From assembly GCF_012034935.1 (NCBI RefSeq), contig NZ_JAATEN010000013.1, positions 101,215 through 165,214 of the forward strand: DNA of 64,000 nt. The letters are read 5' to 3'. This DNA comes from Streptomyces zingiberis (lineage in GTDB: Bacteria; Actinomycetota; Actinomycetes; Streptomycetales; Streptomycetaceae). Below the pieces are notes generated by a model. That model was not told the DNA's origin. It was given only the letters and a program-made list of their open reading frames with translations, and made no database searches. Shown here piece after piece: positions 49,484 to 57,039 of this stretch (the first letter of the stretch is position 1; the number at the start of each line of letters is the position of its first letter). The translations under genes and the position numbers were made by a program.

Positions 49484-50253
49484 GCGCCATCTCCCTGTCC
49501 TCGCCGGTGTGGGCTGCCTCCGCCCGGCCCGTGCCGCTGTGCGCGGGCCCTGCCGTGATCGTAGAGCTCCCCGGGCACCGGTTCGCCCCGCACCTCGGCG
49601 AGGAGTTCCGTGATCGCGAGCATGACGGTCTCGGTGGCCTCACGCAGCACCTGGGGGTTGAGTTCCTGCCCGTAGTAGGCGGAGAGGTCCACCGGCGGGC
49701 CGGCCGTGACCCGCAGCGTCTTCCGGGGGAAGAGGCGGACCCGCTTCGTCCTGGCGTACGGCGGCACCGCCTCGTTGGCACCCCACTGCGCCACCGGGAT
49801 CACCGGGGCCTTGGTGAGCAGGGCGACCCGGGCCACCCCGGTCTTGCCGTGCATGGGCCACTGCTCGGGATCGCGGGTGAGCGTGCCCTCGGGGTAGAAG
49901 GCCACGCACTCACCACGGTTGACGGCGTCGACGGCGGCGCGGAAGGCGCTGGCGGCGTCCGCCGATTCCCGGTAGACGGGGATCTGCCCGGTGCCGCGCA
50001 GCACGCTGCCGACGAACGGGACCCGGAAGAGGGAAGCCTTGGCGAGGAATCGCGGCACCCGGCCGGTGTTGTACTGGAAATGCGCGTACGAGATCGGGTC
50101 GAGCGCGGAATTGTGGTTGATCGCGGTGATGAACCCGCCGTCCGCCGGAACGTGCTCCGCCCCGCGCCACTCCCGCTTGAACAGGAGGAGGAGCGGCGGT
50201 TTCGCGATGACCGCGGCCAGGCGGTACCAGAAGCCGATTTTGCGGCGGGACAC
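49480..50253 (-). CDS. plsC: 1-acyl-sn-glycerol-3-phosphate acyltransferase
   Basis: The 257-residue membrane-associated enzyme begins VSRRKIGFWYRLAAVIAKPP. The acyltransferase motifs are INHNSALDPISY (H-x4-D), GTGQIPVYRES, AFYPEGTLTRDPE and KAPVIPVAQWGANE. The C-terminal 25 residues are Arg/Gly-rich. GAGGAGG stands seven bases before the GTG at 50253, which decides the start; the longer frame continues into the cofC side of the divergent spacer. It overlaps gpsA by four bases. It acylates lysophosphatidate to phosphatidate at the inner membrane face. Confidence 0.93.
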   Translation of the reverse strand: MSRRKIGFWYRLAAVIAKPPLLLLFKREWRGAEHVPADGGFITAINHNSALDPISYAHFQYNTGRVPRFLAKASLFRVPFVGSVLRGTGQIPVYRESADAASAFRAAVDAVNRGECVAFYPEGTLTRDPEQWPMHGKTGVARVALLTKAPVIPVAQWGANEAVPPYARTKRVRLFPRKTLRVTAGPPVDLSAYYGQELNPQVLREATETVMLAITELLAEVRGEPVPGELYDHGRARAQRHGPGGGSPHRRGQGDGA

Positions 50254-50420
50254 TCGGACACCCTCCTCGTGGGACCGTACTGCGCTGCGGGTGGGCAGCC
50301 GCACAAGTGTCGCCCCAGGGTCCCGCTCTGTCGAGGACACGGTAACCCCGGGGTCGAGCAGAGGTTCGGGCGCGGGTGAGAATGCGGGGGTCGGCACACC
50401 GCGCGAGGAAGGGACCGGGC

Positions 50421-51056
50421 GTGGAGTGGTCACTGGTGGTGCCGGTGAAGCCCCTGACCGTGGCCAAGAGCCGGCTGGCGGATGCCGCCGGCGCGGCGCT
50501 GCGGCCGGGACTGGCTCTGGCGTTCGCGCAGGACACGGTGGCCGCGGCGGTGTCCACCCCCGGGGTGCGCGAGGTGACGGTGGTCACGGACGACCCGCTG
50601 GCCGGCGCCGCGCTGTCCGGCCTCGGCGCCCGGGTGGTGCCGGACACGCCCCGCGCGGGGCTGAACGCCGCCCTGGAGCACGGCGCCCGGTCGGTACGCC
50701 GGGCACGGCCGGGGGCCGCCGTGGCGGCGCTCAACGCGGATCTGCCGGCGCTGCGGCCGGTGGAACTGGCGCGTGTGCTGGCCGCTTCGGCCGCCTTCCC
50801 CCGCGCCTTTCTGGCGGACGCGGCGGGCGCCGGTACGACGTTCCTGGCCGCGGCCCCGGGCCGGGAACTCGGCCCGGCGTTCGGCGGTCCGTCCCGGGAA
50901 CGCCACCTCCGGTCCGGCGCCGTGGAGCTCACCCCGCCCTCGGTCGCCTCGGTACGGCAGGACGTGGACACCGGGGCGGACCTGCGGGCCGCCCTCCGGC
51001 TGGGCGTGGGTCCCCGCACGGCGGCCCTCACCGGGCGGCTGCTCATCGCCGACTGA
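50421..51056 (+). CDS. cofC: 2-phospho-L-lactate guanylyltransferase
   Basis: The 211-residue protein begins VEWSLVVPVKPLTVAKSRLA, the conserved GTP-binding start of CofC (motif VPVK-x4-KSRL), and carries VVTDDPLAGAAL, GLNAALEHGA and LNADLPALRPVEL. It makes the activated phospholactate (or phosphoenolpyruvate) guanylyl intermediate in cofactor F420 synthesis. The GTG at 50421 follows AGGAAGGGACC. Upstream frame extension would enter the plsC divergent region. F420 partner genes (cofD, cofE) are not in the window. A small cold-shock-like gene follows 25 bp later. Confidence 0.94.
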   Translation: MEWSLVVPVKPLTVAKSRLADAAGAALRPGLALAFAQDTVAAAVSTPGVREVTVVTDDPLAGAALSGLGARVVPDTPRAGLNAALEHGARSVRRARPGAAVAALNADLPALRPVELARVLAASAAFPRAFLADAAGAGTTFLAAAPGRELGPAFGGPSRERHLRSGAVELTPPSVASVRQDVDTGADLRAALRLGVGPRTAALTGRLLIAD

Positions 51057-51081
51057 CACCGGCGGCCGTTACGCTGCGGCC

Positions 51082-51318
51082 ATGCAGGCCACCGCGTACA
51101 CCTATGACCCCGAGACCCGCTCCGGCAGCGTGCTCCTCGACGACGGGACGCCCGTGGAGTTCGACGCGGCGGCCTTCGACGCGGGCGGGCTGCGGCTGCT
51201 CCGCCCGGGCCAGCGGGTCCGCATCGAATACGCGGCGGCCGGGCCGGCGGAGGGGGAGGGCGGGGGCGGGCCCGGCGGCGGACGGCGCGTCTCCCTCGTC
51301 ACCTTGCAGACGTTCTGA
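51082..51318 (+). CDS. Small cold-shock-domain-like protein
   Basis: This 78-residue protein begins MQATAYTYDPETRSGSVLLD. The stretch GSVLLDDGTPVEFDAAAF, then RLLRPGQRVRIEYAAAG, resembles a cold-shock (OB-fold) domain, but the RNP-1 motif KGFGFI is missing. So nucleic-acid binding is less certain than for CspA. A Gly/Glu-rich insert (GPAEGEGGGGPGGG) precedes the last strand. It follows cofC by 25 bp and is probably in one transcript with it; this linkage is conserved in Streptomyces. The function is unknown. Confidence 0.8.
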   Translation: MQATAYTYDPETRSGSVLLDDGTPVEFDAAAFDAGGLRLLRPGQRVRIEYAAAGPAEGEGGGGPGGGRRVSLVTLQTF

Positions 51319-51832
51319 GTCCTGGGACCCTCCGGCCGCCCGGCCCGCCCCCCGTCGGCCCCCCTCCGGCCGGTTCGCCCCGGCCCGTTCGCCCGGGTAC
51401 CGGGCGGCGCACCGGCCACGGCGTCCGCCCCGGGGCCGCGCCCGTCCGCTTACTCCCCGGGCCGTCGCGCCGGACACCGGCCGCCGCCGCGCCCCCGGCC
51501 GCTCCTCGGCGCGCCCCGCTCCGGCCACCGGCACCGCTCCCGCGCCCCGGGCTCCTGCGCCCCCGGCCTCCCGGAATCCCGGCCTACGGGAGGCCGTCCC
51601 CGGAGGCGACGGCCGAACCGGCGCACGCCGGGCAGCGGTCCCGCGTCGCGGCGCTTCCGCCACCGGTCCCGCGGGGTCCCCGTCCGGCGGCGAGCCGGGG
51701 CGCACCGCGCCGGCCCGGGTCCCGCACATGCCGCGGGCCGGGCTCGCAAGGAGCCCGGCCCGGCGATGGGGGGTACGGCTGCCGCCCTGCCCCTCGGTCG
51801 ATCCGGCGGTGCCGGCCGGCCGAGGAGGCCGC
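51319..51832. other. 514-bp convergent spacer with a strong bidirectional terminator
   Basis: No gene is seen. Two Pro/Arg-rich open frames cover parts of it but lack conserved motifs. The terminator at 51734-51762 is the only clear element. It separates the cofC pair from hupS. Confidence 0.6.
51734..51762. terminator. Bidirectional terminator of hupS
   Basis: The arms CGGGCCGGGCTC (51734-51745) and GAGCCCGGCCCG (51751-51762) are perfect 12-bp complements around GCAAG. It is 71 bases after the hupS stop on the minus strand and far downstream of the cold-shock-like gene on the plus strand. Confidence 0.75.
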
Positions 51833-52453
51833 TCACTTGGAGCGGGCGGCCGTCTTCTTCGCGGCGGCGGTGCGCGAGGTGGCCTTGCGGGCCGGCGCCT
51901 TCTTGGCGGTGGTCTTCTTCGCCGGTGCCGACTTCTTCGCCGTCGTCTTCTTCGCGGCGCCGGTCTTGGCCGCCGCCTTCTTGGTCACCGTCTTCTTCGC
52001 GGGGGTGGCCTTCTTGGCGGCCGTCTTCTTGGCCGTGGCGGTCGTCCGCTTGGCCGCGCTCTTCTTGGCGGCGGCCTTCTTCGCCGCGGCCTTGGTGGTG
52101 GTGCGGGTCGTGGCCCCGCCCGTGAGACTGCCCTTCGGCGCCTTCTTCACGGCCACCTCGCCTCCCTTGGGGAGCTTCTTGCTGCCGCTGACCAGGTCCT
52201 TGAACCCCTGGCCGGCGCGGAAGCGCGGCACGGAGGTCTTCTTCACCCGGACCCGCTCCCCGGTCTGCGGGTTACGGGCGTACCGCGCCGGGCGGTCGAC
52301 CTTCTCGAAGGAACCGAAGCCGGTGACCGAGACCCGGTCCCCGGCGACCACCGCACGGACGATCGCGTCCAGCACCGCGTCGACGGCCTCGGCGGCGTTC
52401 TGCCGGCCGCCGAGCTTGTCCGCGATCGCTTCTACGAGCTGCGCCTTGTTCAC
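51833..52453 (-). CDS. hupS: HupS, histone-like HU protein with lysine-rich tail
   Basis: The product has 206 residues. Residues 1-95 are an HU domain (MNKAQLVEAIADKLGGRQNA; SVTGFGSFEKVDRPARYARN; KKTSVPRFRAGQGFKDLVSG). From about residue 96 to the end is a long tail of AAKK/TAKK repeats resembling eukaryotic histone H1, the mark of actinobacterial HupS. In S. coelicolor it compacts the chromosome during sporulation and protects spore DNA. The GTG at 52453 has AAGGGGAAG upstream. Its leader contains a 7-bp hairpin (52484-52503), and the 134-bp spacer to the next gene is unusually AT-rich (TATATA at 52526), suggesting a regulated promoter. A terminator follows at 51734-51762. Confidence 0.97.
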   Translation of the reverse strand: MNKAQLVEAIADKLGGRQNAAEAVDAVLDAIVRAVVAGDRVSVTGFGSFEKVDRPARYARNPQTGERVRVKKTSVPRFRAGQGFKDLVSGSKKLPKGGEVAVKKAPKGSLTGGATTRTTTKAAAKKAAAKKSAAKRTTATAKKTAAKKATPAKKTVTKKAAAKTGAAKKTTAKKSAPAKKTTAKKAPARKATSRTAAAKKTAARSK

Positions 52454-52587
52454 GTCTTCCCCTTCGGAAACAAAACTAGCCAGCCCGAACCAGGCAGTTC
52501 GGGCGATTTCGCACGTTAGGCAGATATATACCGCAAATCAAAGACGAAACGGTCTAATCACCCTTGTGCCGCAATGAATCACGATCT
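52454..52587 (-). promoter_or_regulatory. AT-rich hupS promoter region
   Basis: This 134-bp spacer is the most AT-rich sequence in this part of the window. On the minus strand it includes GGTATATATCTG around 52522-52533, a strong -10-like element. A hairpin, CCCGAAC ... GTTCGGG, at 52484-52503 would be in the hupS 5' leader. A sporulation-specific promoter for hupS is known in S. coelicolor, but I cannot assign the sigma factor. Confidence 0.45.
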
Positions 52588-52821
52588 TTACGCAGAGAAG
52601 GGGCGGCGTAATCGGCTGTCGTCGAGTTCCTGCATGAAGCGGTCCAGACGCCGTGCCGCGCGCGGGAGATCGTGTTTGGCCGCGGCCGTGATGGCGAGCA
52701 GCTTCCGGGAGAGCGCCATCCGTTCGCCCTCCGGGATACGCAGCGAGCGCACGCGGGCGTGCGCTTCCTTGAGGCGGCTCGCGACGAGCTCGTAGAGCTG
52801 GAGTTGGGCGTCGCGGTCCAT
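52588..52821 (-). CDS. Small conserved actinobacterial protein
   Basis: This 77-residue, mostly helical protein begins MDRDAQLQLYELVASRLKEA and continues HARVRSLRIPEGERMALSRK and RAARRLDRFMQELDDSRLRR. It has no cysteine, signal peptide or membrane segment. I recall similar proteins beside hupS in other streptomycetes, without function. It is charged and helical, which would fit a nucleoid or RNA partner, but there is no motif to say so. The ATG at 52821 is used; a longer frame upstream contains Pro/Arg-rich sequence. It is followed by the AT-rich hupS promoter region. Confidence 0.75.
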   Translation of the reverse strand: MDRDAQLQLYELVASRLKEAHARVRSLRIPEGERMALSRKLLAITAAAKHDLPRAARRLDRFMQELDDSRLRRPFSA

Positions 52822-52896
52822 GCACAGATTGTGCCATCTGAGGCGAGTTGTTACCCCGCGGGGCCGCAACCCGGTCCAGGGAAGAGGTTCGCACAC

Positions 52897-52932
52897 CACC
52901 GCGCCCCCAGCCGGAAGGCGGGGGGCGCGGTG
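52897..52932 (-). terminator. Terminator after leuCD
   Basis: The arms CACCGCGCCCCC (52897-52908) and GGGGGCGCGGTG (52921-52932) are perfect 12-bp complements around a 12-base loop. With a three-base bulge the stem extends. It lies 62 bases after the leuD stop on the minus strand. Confidence 0.7.
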
Positions 52933-52994
52933 TGCCGTTCGGGTCCTGGCCGGGCCTCCCGCCCCGGCGGGGCGGGAGGCCGGGAACGGGCCGG

Positions 52995-53588
52995 TCAGAC
53001 GAGGGTGGTGCGCGGCTTGAACGCGGGCCGGGCGCTCTCGTAGGCGGCGATGTCCGCCTCGTTCCGCAGGGTGATCGAGATGTCGTCGAGCCCGTTGAGG
53101 AGGCGCCAGCGGGAGTTCTCGTCCAGCTCGAAGGGGGCCGTGACGCCCTCGGCCCGCACCTCACGCGCCACGAGGTCCACCGTGATCGCGGCGGCCGGGT
53201 CCCGCTCGGTGAGCTGCTGGAGCGCGTCCACGATCTCCTGCTCCAGAACCACCGTGAGCAGGCCGTTCTTCAGCGAGTTCCCCCGGAAGATATCGGCGAA
53301 GCGGGAGGAGATCACCGCCTTGAAGCCGTAGTTCTGCAGCGCCCAGACGGCGTGCTCCCGGGAGGAGCCGGTGCCGAAGTCGGGTCCGGCCACCAGGACC
53401 GTCGCCCCCTGCCGCTCGGGCCGGTTGAGCACGAACTCCGGGTCCCGGCGCCAGGCCTCGAACAGCCCGTCCTCGAAGCCGTCCCGGGTGACCTTCTTCA
53501 GCCAGTGGGCCGGGATGATCTGGTCGGTGTCGACGTTGCTGCGGCGCAGCGGCACCGCCCGGCCGGTGTGCGTGGTGAAAGCTTCCAT
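52995..53588 (-). CDS. leuD: 3-isopropylmalate dehydratase, small subunit
   Basis: The 197-residue subunit begins MEAFTTHTGRAVPLRRSNVD and contains NVDTDQIIPAHWLKKVTRDG, VAGPDFGTGSSREHAVWALQ and VISSRFADIFRGNSLKNGLL, all family hallmarks. With LeuC it isomerises isopropylmalate in leucine synthesis. It lies six bases after leuC and is translationally coupled. An imperfect but strong hairpin (52897-52932) ends the unit. Its sequence is typical of actinobacteria and needs no odd start. Confidence 0.97.
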   Translation of the reverse strand: MEAFTTHTGRAVPLRRSNVDTDQIIPAHWLKKVTRDGFEDGLFEAWRRDPEFVLNRPERQGATVLVAGPDFGTGSSREHAVWALQNYGFKAVISSRFADIFRGNSLKNGLLTVVLEQEIVDALQQLTERDPAAAITVDLVAREVRAEGVTAPFELDENSRWRLLNGLDDISITLRNEADIAAYESARPAFKPRTTLV

Positions 53589-53594
53589 GGTTCC

Positions 53595-55019
53595 TCAGGC
53601 CTCCACGAGAGCCGGGACGTCGGACAGGTCGGCCGGCGAGGCGAGATGCCCCAGCACGGCGGTGGCGGCGGCCACCTGCGGCGACACCAGATGGGTCCGG
53701 CCGCCCTTGCCCTGCCGCCCCTCGAAGTTCCGGTTGGAGGTGGAGGCCGCCCGCTCCCCCGGAGCCAGCTGGTCGGGGTTCATGCCCAGGCACATCGAGC
53801 AGCCGGCGTGCCGCCACTCGGCACCCGCCTCGGTGAAGACCTTGTCCAGCCCTTCCTCCACGGCCTGGAGCGACACCCGGACCGAGCCGGGCACCACCAG
53901 CATCCGTACCCCCTCGGCGACCGAGCGCCCGCGGAGCACGGCGGCGGCCGAGCGCAGGTCCTCGATGCGGCCGTTGGTGCAGGAACCGACGAAGACGGTG
54001 TCCACGGCGACCTCACGCAGCGGCCGGCCCGGCTCCAGCGCCATGTACTCCAGGGCCTTCTCGGCGGCGTACCGCTCGCTGGGGTCGGCGAAGGAGGCCG
54101 GGTCGGGCACGGACGCCGAGAGCGGCGCACCCTGGCCGGGGTTGGTACCCCAGGTGACGAAGGGCGCCAGCTCGGCGGCGTCGATGACGACCTCGTGGTC
54201 GAAGACCGCGTCCTCGTCGGTGCGGAGCGTCTCCCAGTACGCGACCGCCGCGTCCCACTCCTCGCCCTGCGGGGCGTGCGGGCGGTCCCGCAGGTAGTCG
54301 AAGGTGGTCCGGTCCGGAGCGATCATGCCCGCCCGGGCGCCGGCCTCGATCGACATGTTGCAGATGGTCATCCGGGCCTCCATCGAGAGCTTCTCGATGG
54401 CCGGGCCCCGGTACTCGATGACGTAGCCCTGCCCGCCGCCGGTGCCGATCCGCGCGATGATCGCCAGGATGAGGTCCTTGGCCGTGACGTCCGGGGGCAG
54501 CTCGCCCTCGACCGTGACGGCCATGGTGCGGAACGGGGCGAGCGGCAGGGTCTGGGTGGCCAGGACGTGCTCGACCTGGCTGGTGCCGATGCCGAAGGCG
54601 AGCGCGCCGAACGCGCCATGGGTGGAGGTGTGGCTGTCACCGCAGACCACGGTCGTCCCCGGCTGGGTCAGCCCGAGCTGCGGTCCCACCACGTGGACGA
54701 CGCCCTGCTCCACGTCACCGAGCGGATGCAGCCGGACACCGAAGTCCGCGCAGTTCTTGCGGAGGGTCTCCAGCTGGACCCGGGAGACCGGGTCGGCGAT
54801 GGGCTTGTCGATGTCCAGGGTGGGGGTGTTGTGGTCCTCGGTGGCGATGGTCAGGTCGAGGCGCCGCACCCGGCGGCCGCTCTTGCGGAGCCCGTCGAAC
54901 GCCTGGGGGCTGGTCACCTCGTGCAGCAGGTGCAGATCGATGAAGAGAAGGTCGGGCTCGCCTTCCGCGCGCCGGACGACATGGTCGTCCCAGACCTTCT
55001 CCGCGAGTGTCCGTCCCAT
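53595..55019 (-). CDS. leuC: 3-isopropylmalate dehydratase, large subunit
   Basis: The 474-residue subunit begins MGRTLAEKVWDDHVVRRAEG. The 4Fe-4S ligands are Cys in GSCTNGRIEDLRSAA and the HAGCSMCLGMNPDQL pair. CGDSHTSTHGAFGALAFGIG and STSNRNFEGRQGKGGRTHL are also conserved. It catalyses dehydration of 2-isopropylmalate to 3-isopropylmalate through isopropylmaleate. It diverges from ndgR over a 229-bp spacer with a dyad that is probably the NdgR operator. leuD follows at six bases. Confidence 0.97.
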   Translation of the reverse strand: MGRTLAEKVWDDHVVRRAEGEPDLLFIDLHLLHEVTSPQAFDGLRKSGRRVRRLDLTIATEDHNTPTLDIDKPIADPVSRVQLETLRKNCADFGVRLHPLGDVEQGVVHVVGPQLGLTQPGTTVVCGDSHTSTHGAFGALAFGIGTSQVEHVLATQTLPLAPFRTMAVTVEGELPPDVTAKDLILAIIARIGTGGGQGYVIEYRGPAIEKLSMEARMTICNMSIEAGARAGMIAPDRTTFDYLRDRPHAPQGEEWDAAVAYWETLRTDEDAVFDHEVVIDAAELAPFVTWGTNPGQGAPLSASVPDPASFADPSERYAAEKALEYMALEPGRPLREVAVDTVFVGSCTNGRIEDLRSAAAVLRGRSVAEGVRMLVVPGSVRVSLQAVEEGLDKVFTEAGAEWRHAGCSMCLGMNPDQLAPGERAASTSNRNFEGRQGKGGRTHLVSPQVAAATAVLGHLASPADLSDVPALVEA

Positions 55020-55215
55020 CGCTTTCCCTCCGGCCGGCGGCTCTGCCGGCCCGTCTCGGCTGTCGTTGCCGTCCCGCGGTGATCCGCGGGCGGTTGCGCG
55101 ACCTGGCGCCGCCGGGCGGCCGCCCGCCCGGAGCCCGGTGTCCGGCGGCCGTACCGCCGTCGTTTCCCCCGGGCCGCTTCCAACAGATTGGCGGCTTCCG
55201 GGGAAAAGTGAACTT

Positions 55216-55236
55216 GCGTTTCATACTCTGAGACGC
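55216..55236. promoter_or_regulatory. Candidate NdgR operator (dyad) between leuC and ndgR
   Basis: GCGTTTCA-TACTC-TGAGACGC is a 21-bp dyad with one mismatch per arm, lying 13-33 bases before the ndgR ATG and 197-217 bases before leuC. NdgR/AreB-type IclR regulators bind such sites between leuCD and their own gene in S. coelicolor and S. clavuligerus. The position close to the ndgR start suggests autorepression. Confidence 0.6.
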
Positions 55237-55248
55237 GAATATCGAGCC

Positions 55249-55977
55249 ATGGACAACTCTAGCGGCTCCAGCGGGGTCGGTGTTCTCGACAAGGCGGCTC
55301 TGGTACTGAGCGCACTGGAGTCCGGCCCGGCCACCCTCGCCGGGCTGGTCGCCGCGACCGGGCTCGCCCGGCCGACGGCCCACCGGCTCGCGGTGGCCCT
55401 GGAACACCACCGGATCGTGGCGAGGGACATGCAGGGCCGGTTCATCCTCGGACCGCGGCTGGCGGAGCTGGCCGCCGCGGCGGGTGAGGACCGGCTGCTG
55501 GCGACGGCGGGACCGGTGCTCACGCACCTGCGGGACGTCACCGGGGAGAGCGCGCAGCTCTACCGGCGCCAGGGGGACATGCGCATCTGCGTGGCGGCGG
55601 CGGAGCGGCTGTCCGGACTGCGGGACACCGTGCCGGTCGGCTCGACCCTGCCGATGAAGGCCGGTTCGGCGGCGCAGATCCTCATGGCCTGGGAGGAGCC
55701 GGAGCGGCTGCACCGCGGGTTGCAGGGCGCCCGCTTCACGGCGACCGCCCTGTCGGGGGTACGGCGCCGGGGCTGGGCCCAGTCCATCGGCGAACGCGAG
55801 CCGGGCGTGGCCTCGGTCTCCGCACCGGTCCGCGGGCCGTCCAACCGGGTCGTGGCCGCCGTCTCGGTCTCCGGCCCGATCGAGCGGCTGACCCGCCACC
55901 CGGGCCGGATGCACGCCCAGGCCGTCATCGACGCCGCGGGCCGGCTCAGCGAGGCACTGCGCCGCAACGGCTCCTGA
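55249..55977 (+). CDS. ndgR: IclR-family regulator NdgR
   Basis: The 242-residue regulator has the N-terminal winged HTH (LDKAALVLSALESGPATLAG ... LVAATGLARPTAHRLAVALE, about residues 13-60) and the IclR effector domain (LRDVTGESAQLYRRQGDMRI ... RNRVVAAVSVSGPIERLTR region). NdgR controls leucine and other amino acid genes and antibiotic production, and in S. coelicolor it lies divergent from leuCD, exactly as here. The ATG at 55249 has no clear ribosome site; transcription may start only a few bases upstream. A perfect 18-bp terminator lies 240 bases after its stop but mainly serves the tRNA genes. Confidence 0.93.
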   Translation: MDNSSGSSGVGVLDKAALVLSALESGPATLAGLVAATGLARPTAHRLAVALEHHRIVARDMQGRFILGPRLAELAAAAGEDRLLATAGPVLTHLRDVTGESAQLYRRQGDMRICVAAAERLSGLRDTVPVGSTLPMKAGSAAQILMAWEEPERLHRGLQGARFTATALSGVRRRGWAQSIGEREPGVASVSAPVRGPSNRVVAAVSVSGPIERLTRHPGRMHAQAVIDAAGRLSEALRRNGS

Positions 55978-56216
55978 ACCGGGCCGGCGGCCGGCGATCC
56001 GCGCGGAACCGGCTCCCACCGTGAACCGGCAGGCCCCGGCGGTCCCGGCGCGCCGCCCGGGAGGAGGCCGCGAGCCGGCCGTGGGCCGACGGCGAACCGG
56101 GCATGCGCCGGCGACGAATGACCGCGGGCCGGGGCGGACGGAACGCGAGCGGCAACGGCCGGCACACGGGCAACGGCGGATCCGCGGGCCCCGGCGGGCG
56201 GAGCCGTGAGCCCACA

Positions 56217-56255
56217 ACGGCAGAAGACCCCGCCGGGGGCGGGGTCTTCTGCCGT
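56217..56255. terminator. Very strong terminator after the tRNA cluster and ndgR
   Basis: The arms ACGGCAGAAGACCCCGCC (56217-56234) and GGCGGGGTCTTCTGCCGT (56238-56255) are an 18-bp perfect stem around GGG. On the plus strand TTTCCTGCTG follows. It is 10 bases beyond the 3' end of the last tRNA (minus strand) and 240 bases after ndgR (plus strand). Confidence 0.85.
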
Positions 56256-56264
56256 TTCCTGCTG

Positions 56265-56337
56265 TACCCCCGACCGGATTCGAACCGGCGCTACCGCCTT
56301 GAGAGGGCGGCGTGCTAGGCCGCTACACAACGGGGGC
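56265..56337 (-). tRNA. tRNA-Glu (CTC), copy 1
   Basis: The 73-base cloverleaf begins GCCCCCGTTGTGTAGC and ends with a discriminator A; CCA is not encoded. The anticodon loop CTCTCAA (56299-56305) shows anticodon CTC. The T-arm has GGTTCGAATCC. It is identical to the other two copies in this cluster and is the last of the five tRNA genes in the direction of transcription. Confidence 0.98.
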
Positions 56338-56388
56338 CTGCGAGTCCTGTGTTCATCGCCGGGAACGGCGGACACAGGCGTGATCGCG

Positions 56389-56460
56389 CTGGGCTACCAG
56401 GACTCGAACCTAGACTAAATGAACCAGAATCACTCGTGCTGCCAATTACACCATAGCCCA
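56389..56460 (-). tRNA. tRNA-Gln (CTG), copy 1
   Basis: The 72-base tRNA begins TGGGCTATGGTGTAATTG. The anticodon loop TTCTGGT shows CTG. The T-arm is GGTTCGAGTCC and the discriminator G. Its anticodon stem has one G-U pair (T instead of C at position 42) where copy 2 has a G-C pair. As there is no GlnRS in most actinobacteria, this tRNA is probably mischarged by GltX and corrected by GatCAB. Confidence 0.98.
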
Positions 56461-56473
56461 TGGTATAGACCAG

Positions 56474-56546
56474 TACCCCCGACCGGATTCGAACCGGCGC
56501 TACCGCCTTGAGAGGGCGGCGTGCTAGGCCGCTACACAACGGGGGC
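56474..56546 (-). tRNA. tRNA-Glu (CTC), copy 2
   Basis: This 73-base gene is identical to copy 1 over its length (anticodon CTC, T-arm GGTTCGAATCC). It lies 13 bases upstream of tRNA-Gln copy 1 in the direction of transcription. Confidence 0.98.
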
Positions 56547-56602
56547 CCTAGACGACCCGGAACCGGCCACCCGGGAGCTACCCGGAGGCCGATGCGGATC
56601 CG

Positions 56603-56675
56603 TACCCCCGACCGGATTCGAACCGGCGCTACCGCCTTGAGAGGGCGGCGTGCTAGGCCGCTACACAACGGGGGC
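56603..56675 (-). tRNA. tRNA-Glu (CTC), copy 3
   Basis: This is a third identical 73-base tRNA-Glu(CTC). The three copies are spaced by unrelated sequence, which shows that they are separate genes in one transcript. Confidence 0.98.
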
Positions 56676-56734
56676 AAGTCACTGCACACACAGGAGATCA
56701 CCTGCGCACAAGAGAGTTCCGACGAGATCTCTTG

Positions 56735-56806
56735 CTGGGCTACCAGGACTCGAACCTAGACTAAGTGAACCAGAATCACTCGTGCTGCCAATTACACCAT
56801 AGCCCA
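56735..56806 (-). tRNA. tRNA-Gln (CTG), copy 2
   Basis: This 72-base tRNA is identical to copy 1 except for one base: C at position 42 of the anticodon stem, restoring a G-C pair. It is the first of the five in transcription order (Gln-Glu-Glu-Gln-Glu), 233 bases after the gltX stop. Confidence 0.98.
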
Positions 56807-57039
56807 CCGAAACGCAACCCCATACAGACTGGACGGGGTTTTGCCTGGTCGCGCTGTCCGACCGGATCTTCCGGCCCGGGCGGGCGGCGCAGGAAGAACA
56901 TTACCCGATCGTGGACAGCGCTCCAAAACGGCTTCGCCGCGGTGGCGGCGCCCCCGGGCGGGCCCGGATTCCCGTGGGAGCGCCGGGGTCCGGCCCCACC
57001 CCACGGCAGCCCGCGGTCCCGCCCCGGGAGCCCCGCACG

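Noticed and set aside
56265..56675. Three 73-bp identical repeats considered as a mobile-element or CRISPR repeat
   Set aside because: They fold as tRNA-Glu(CTC) with correct arms and anticodon.
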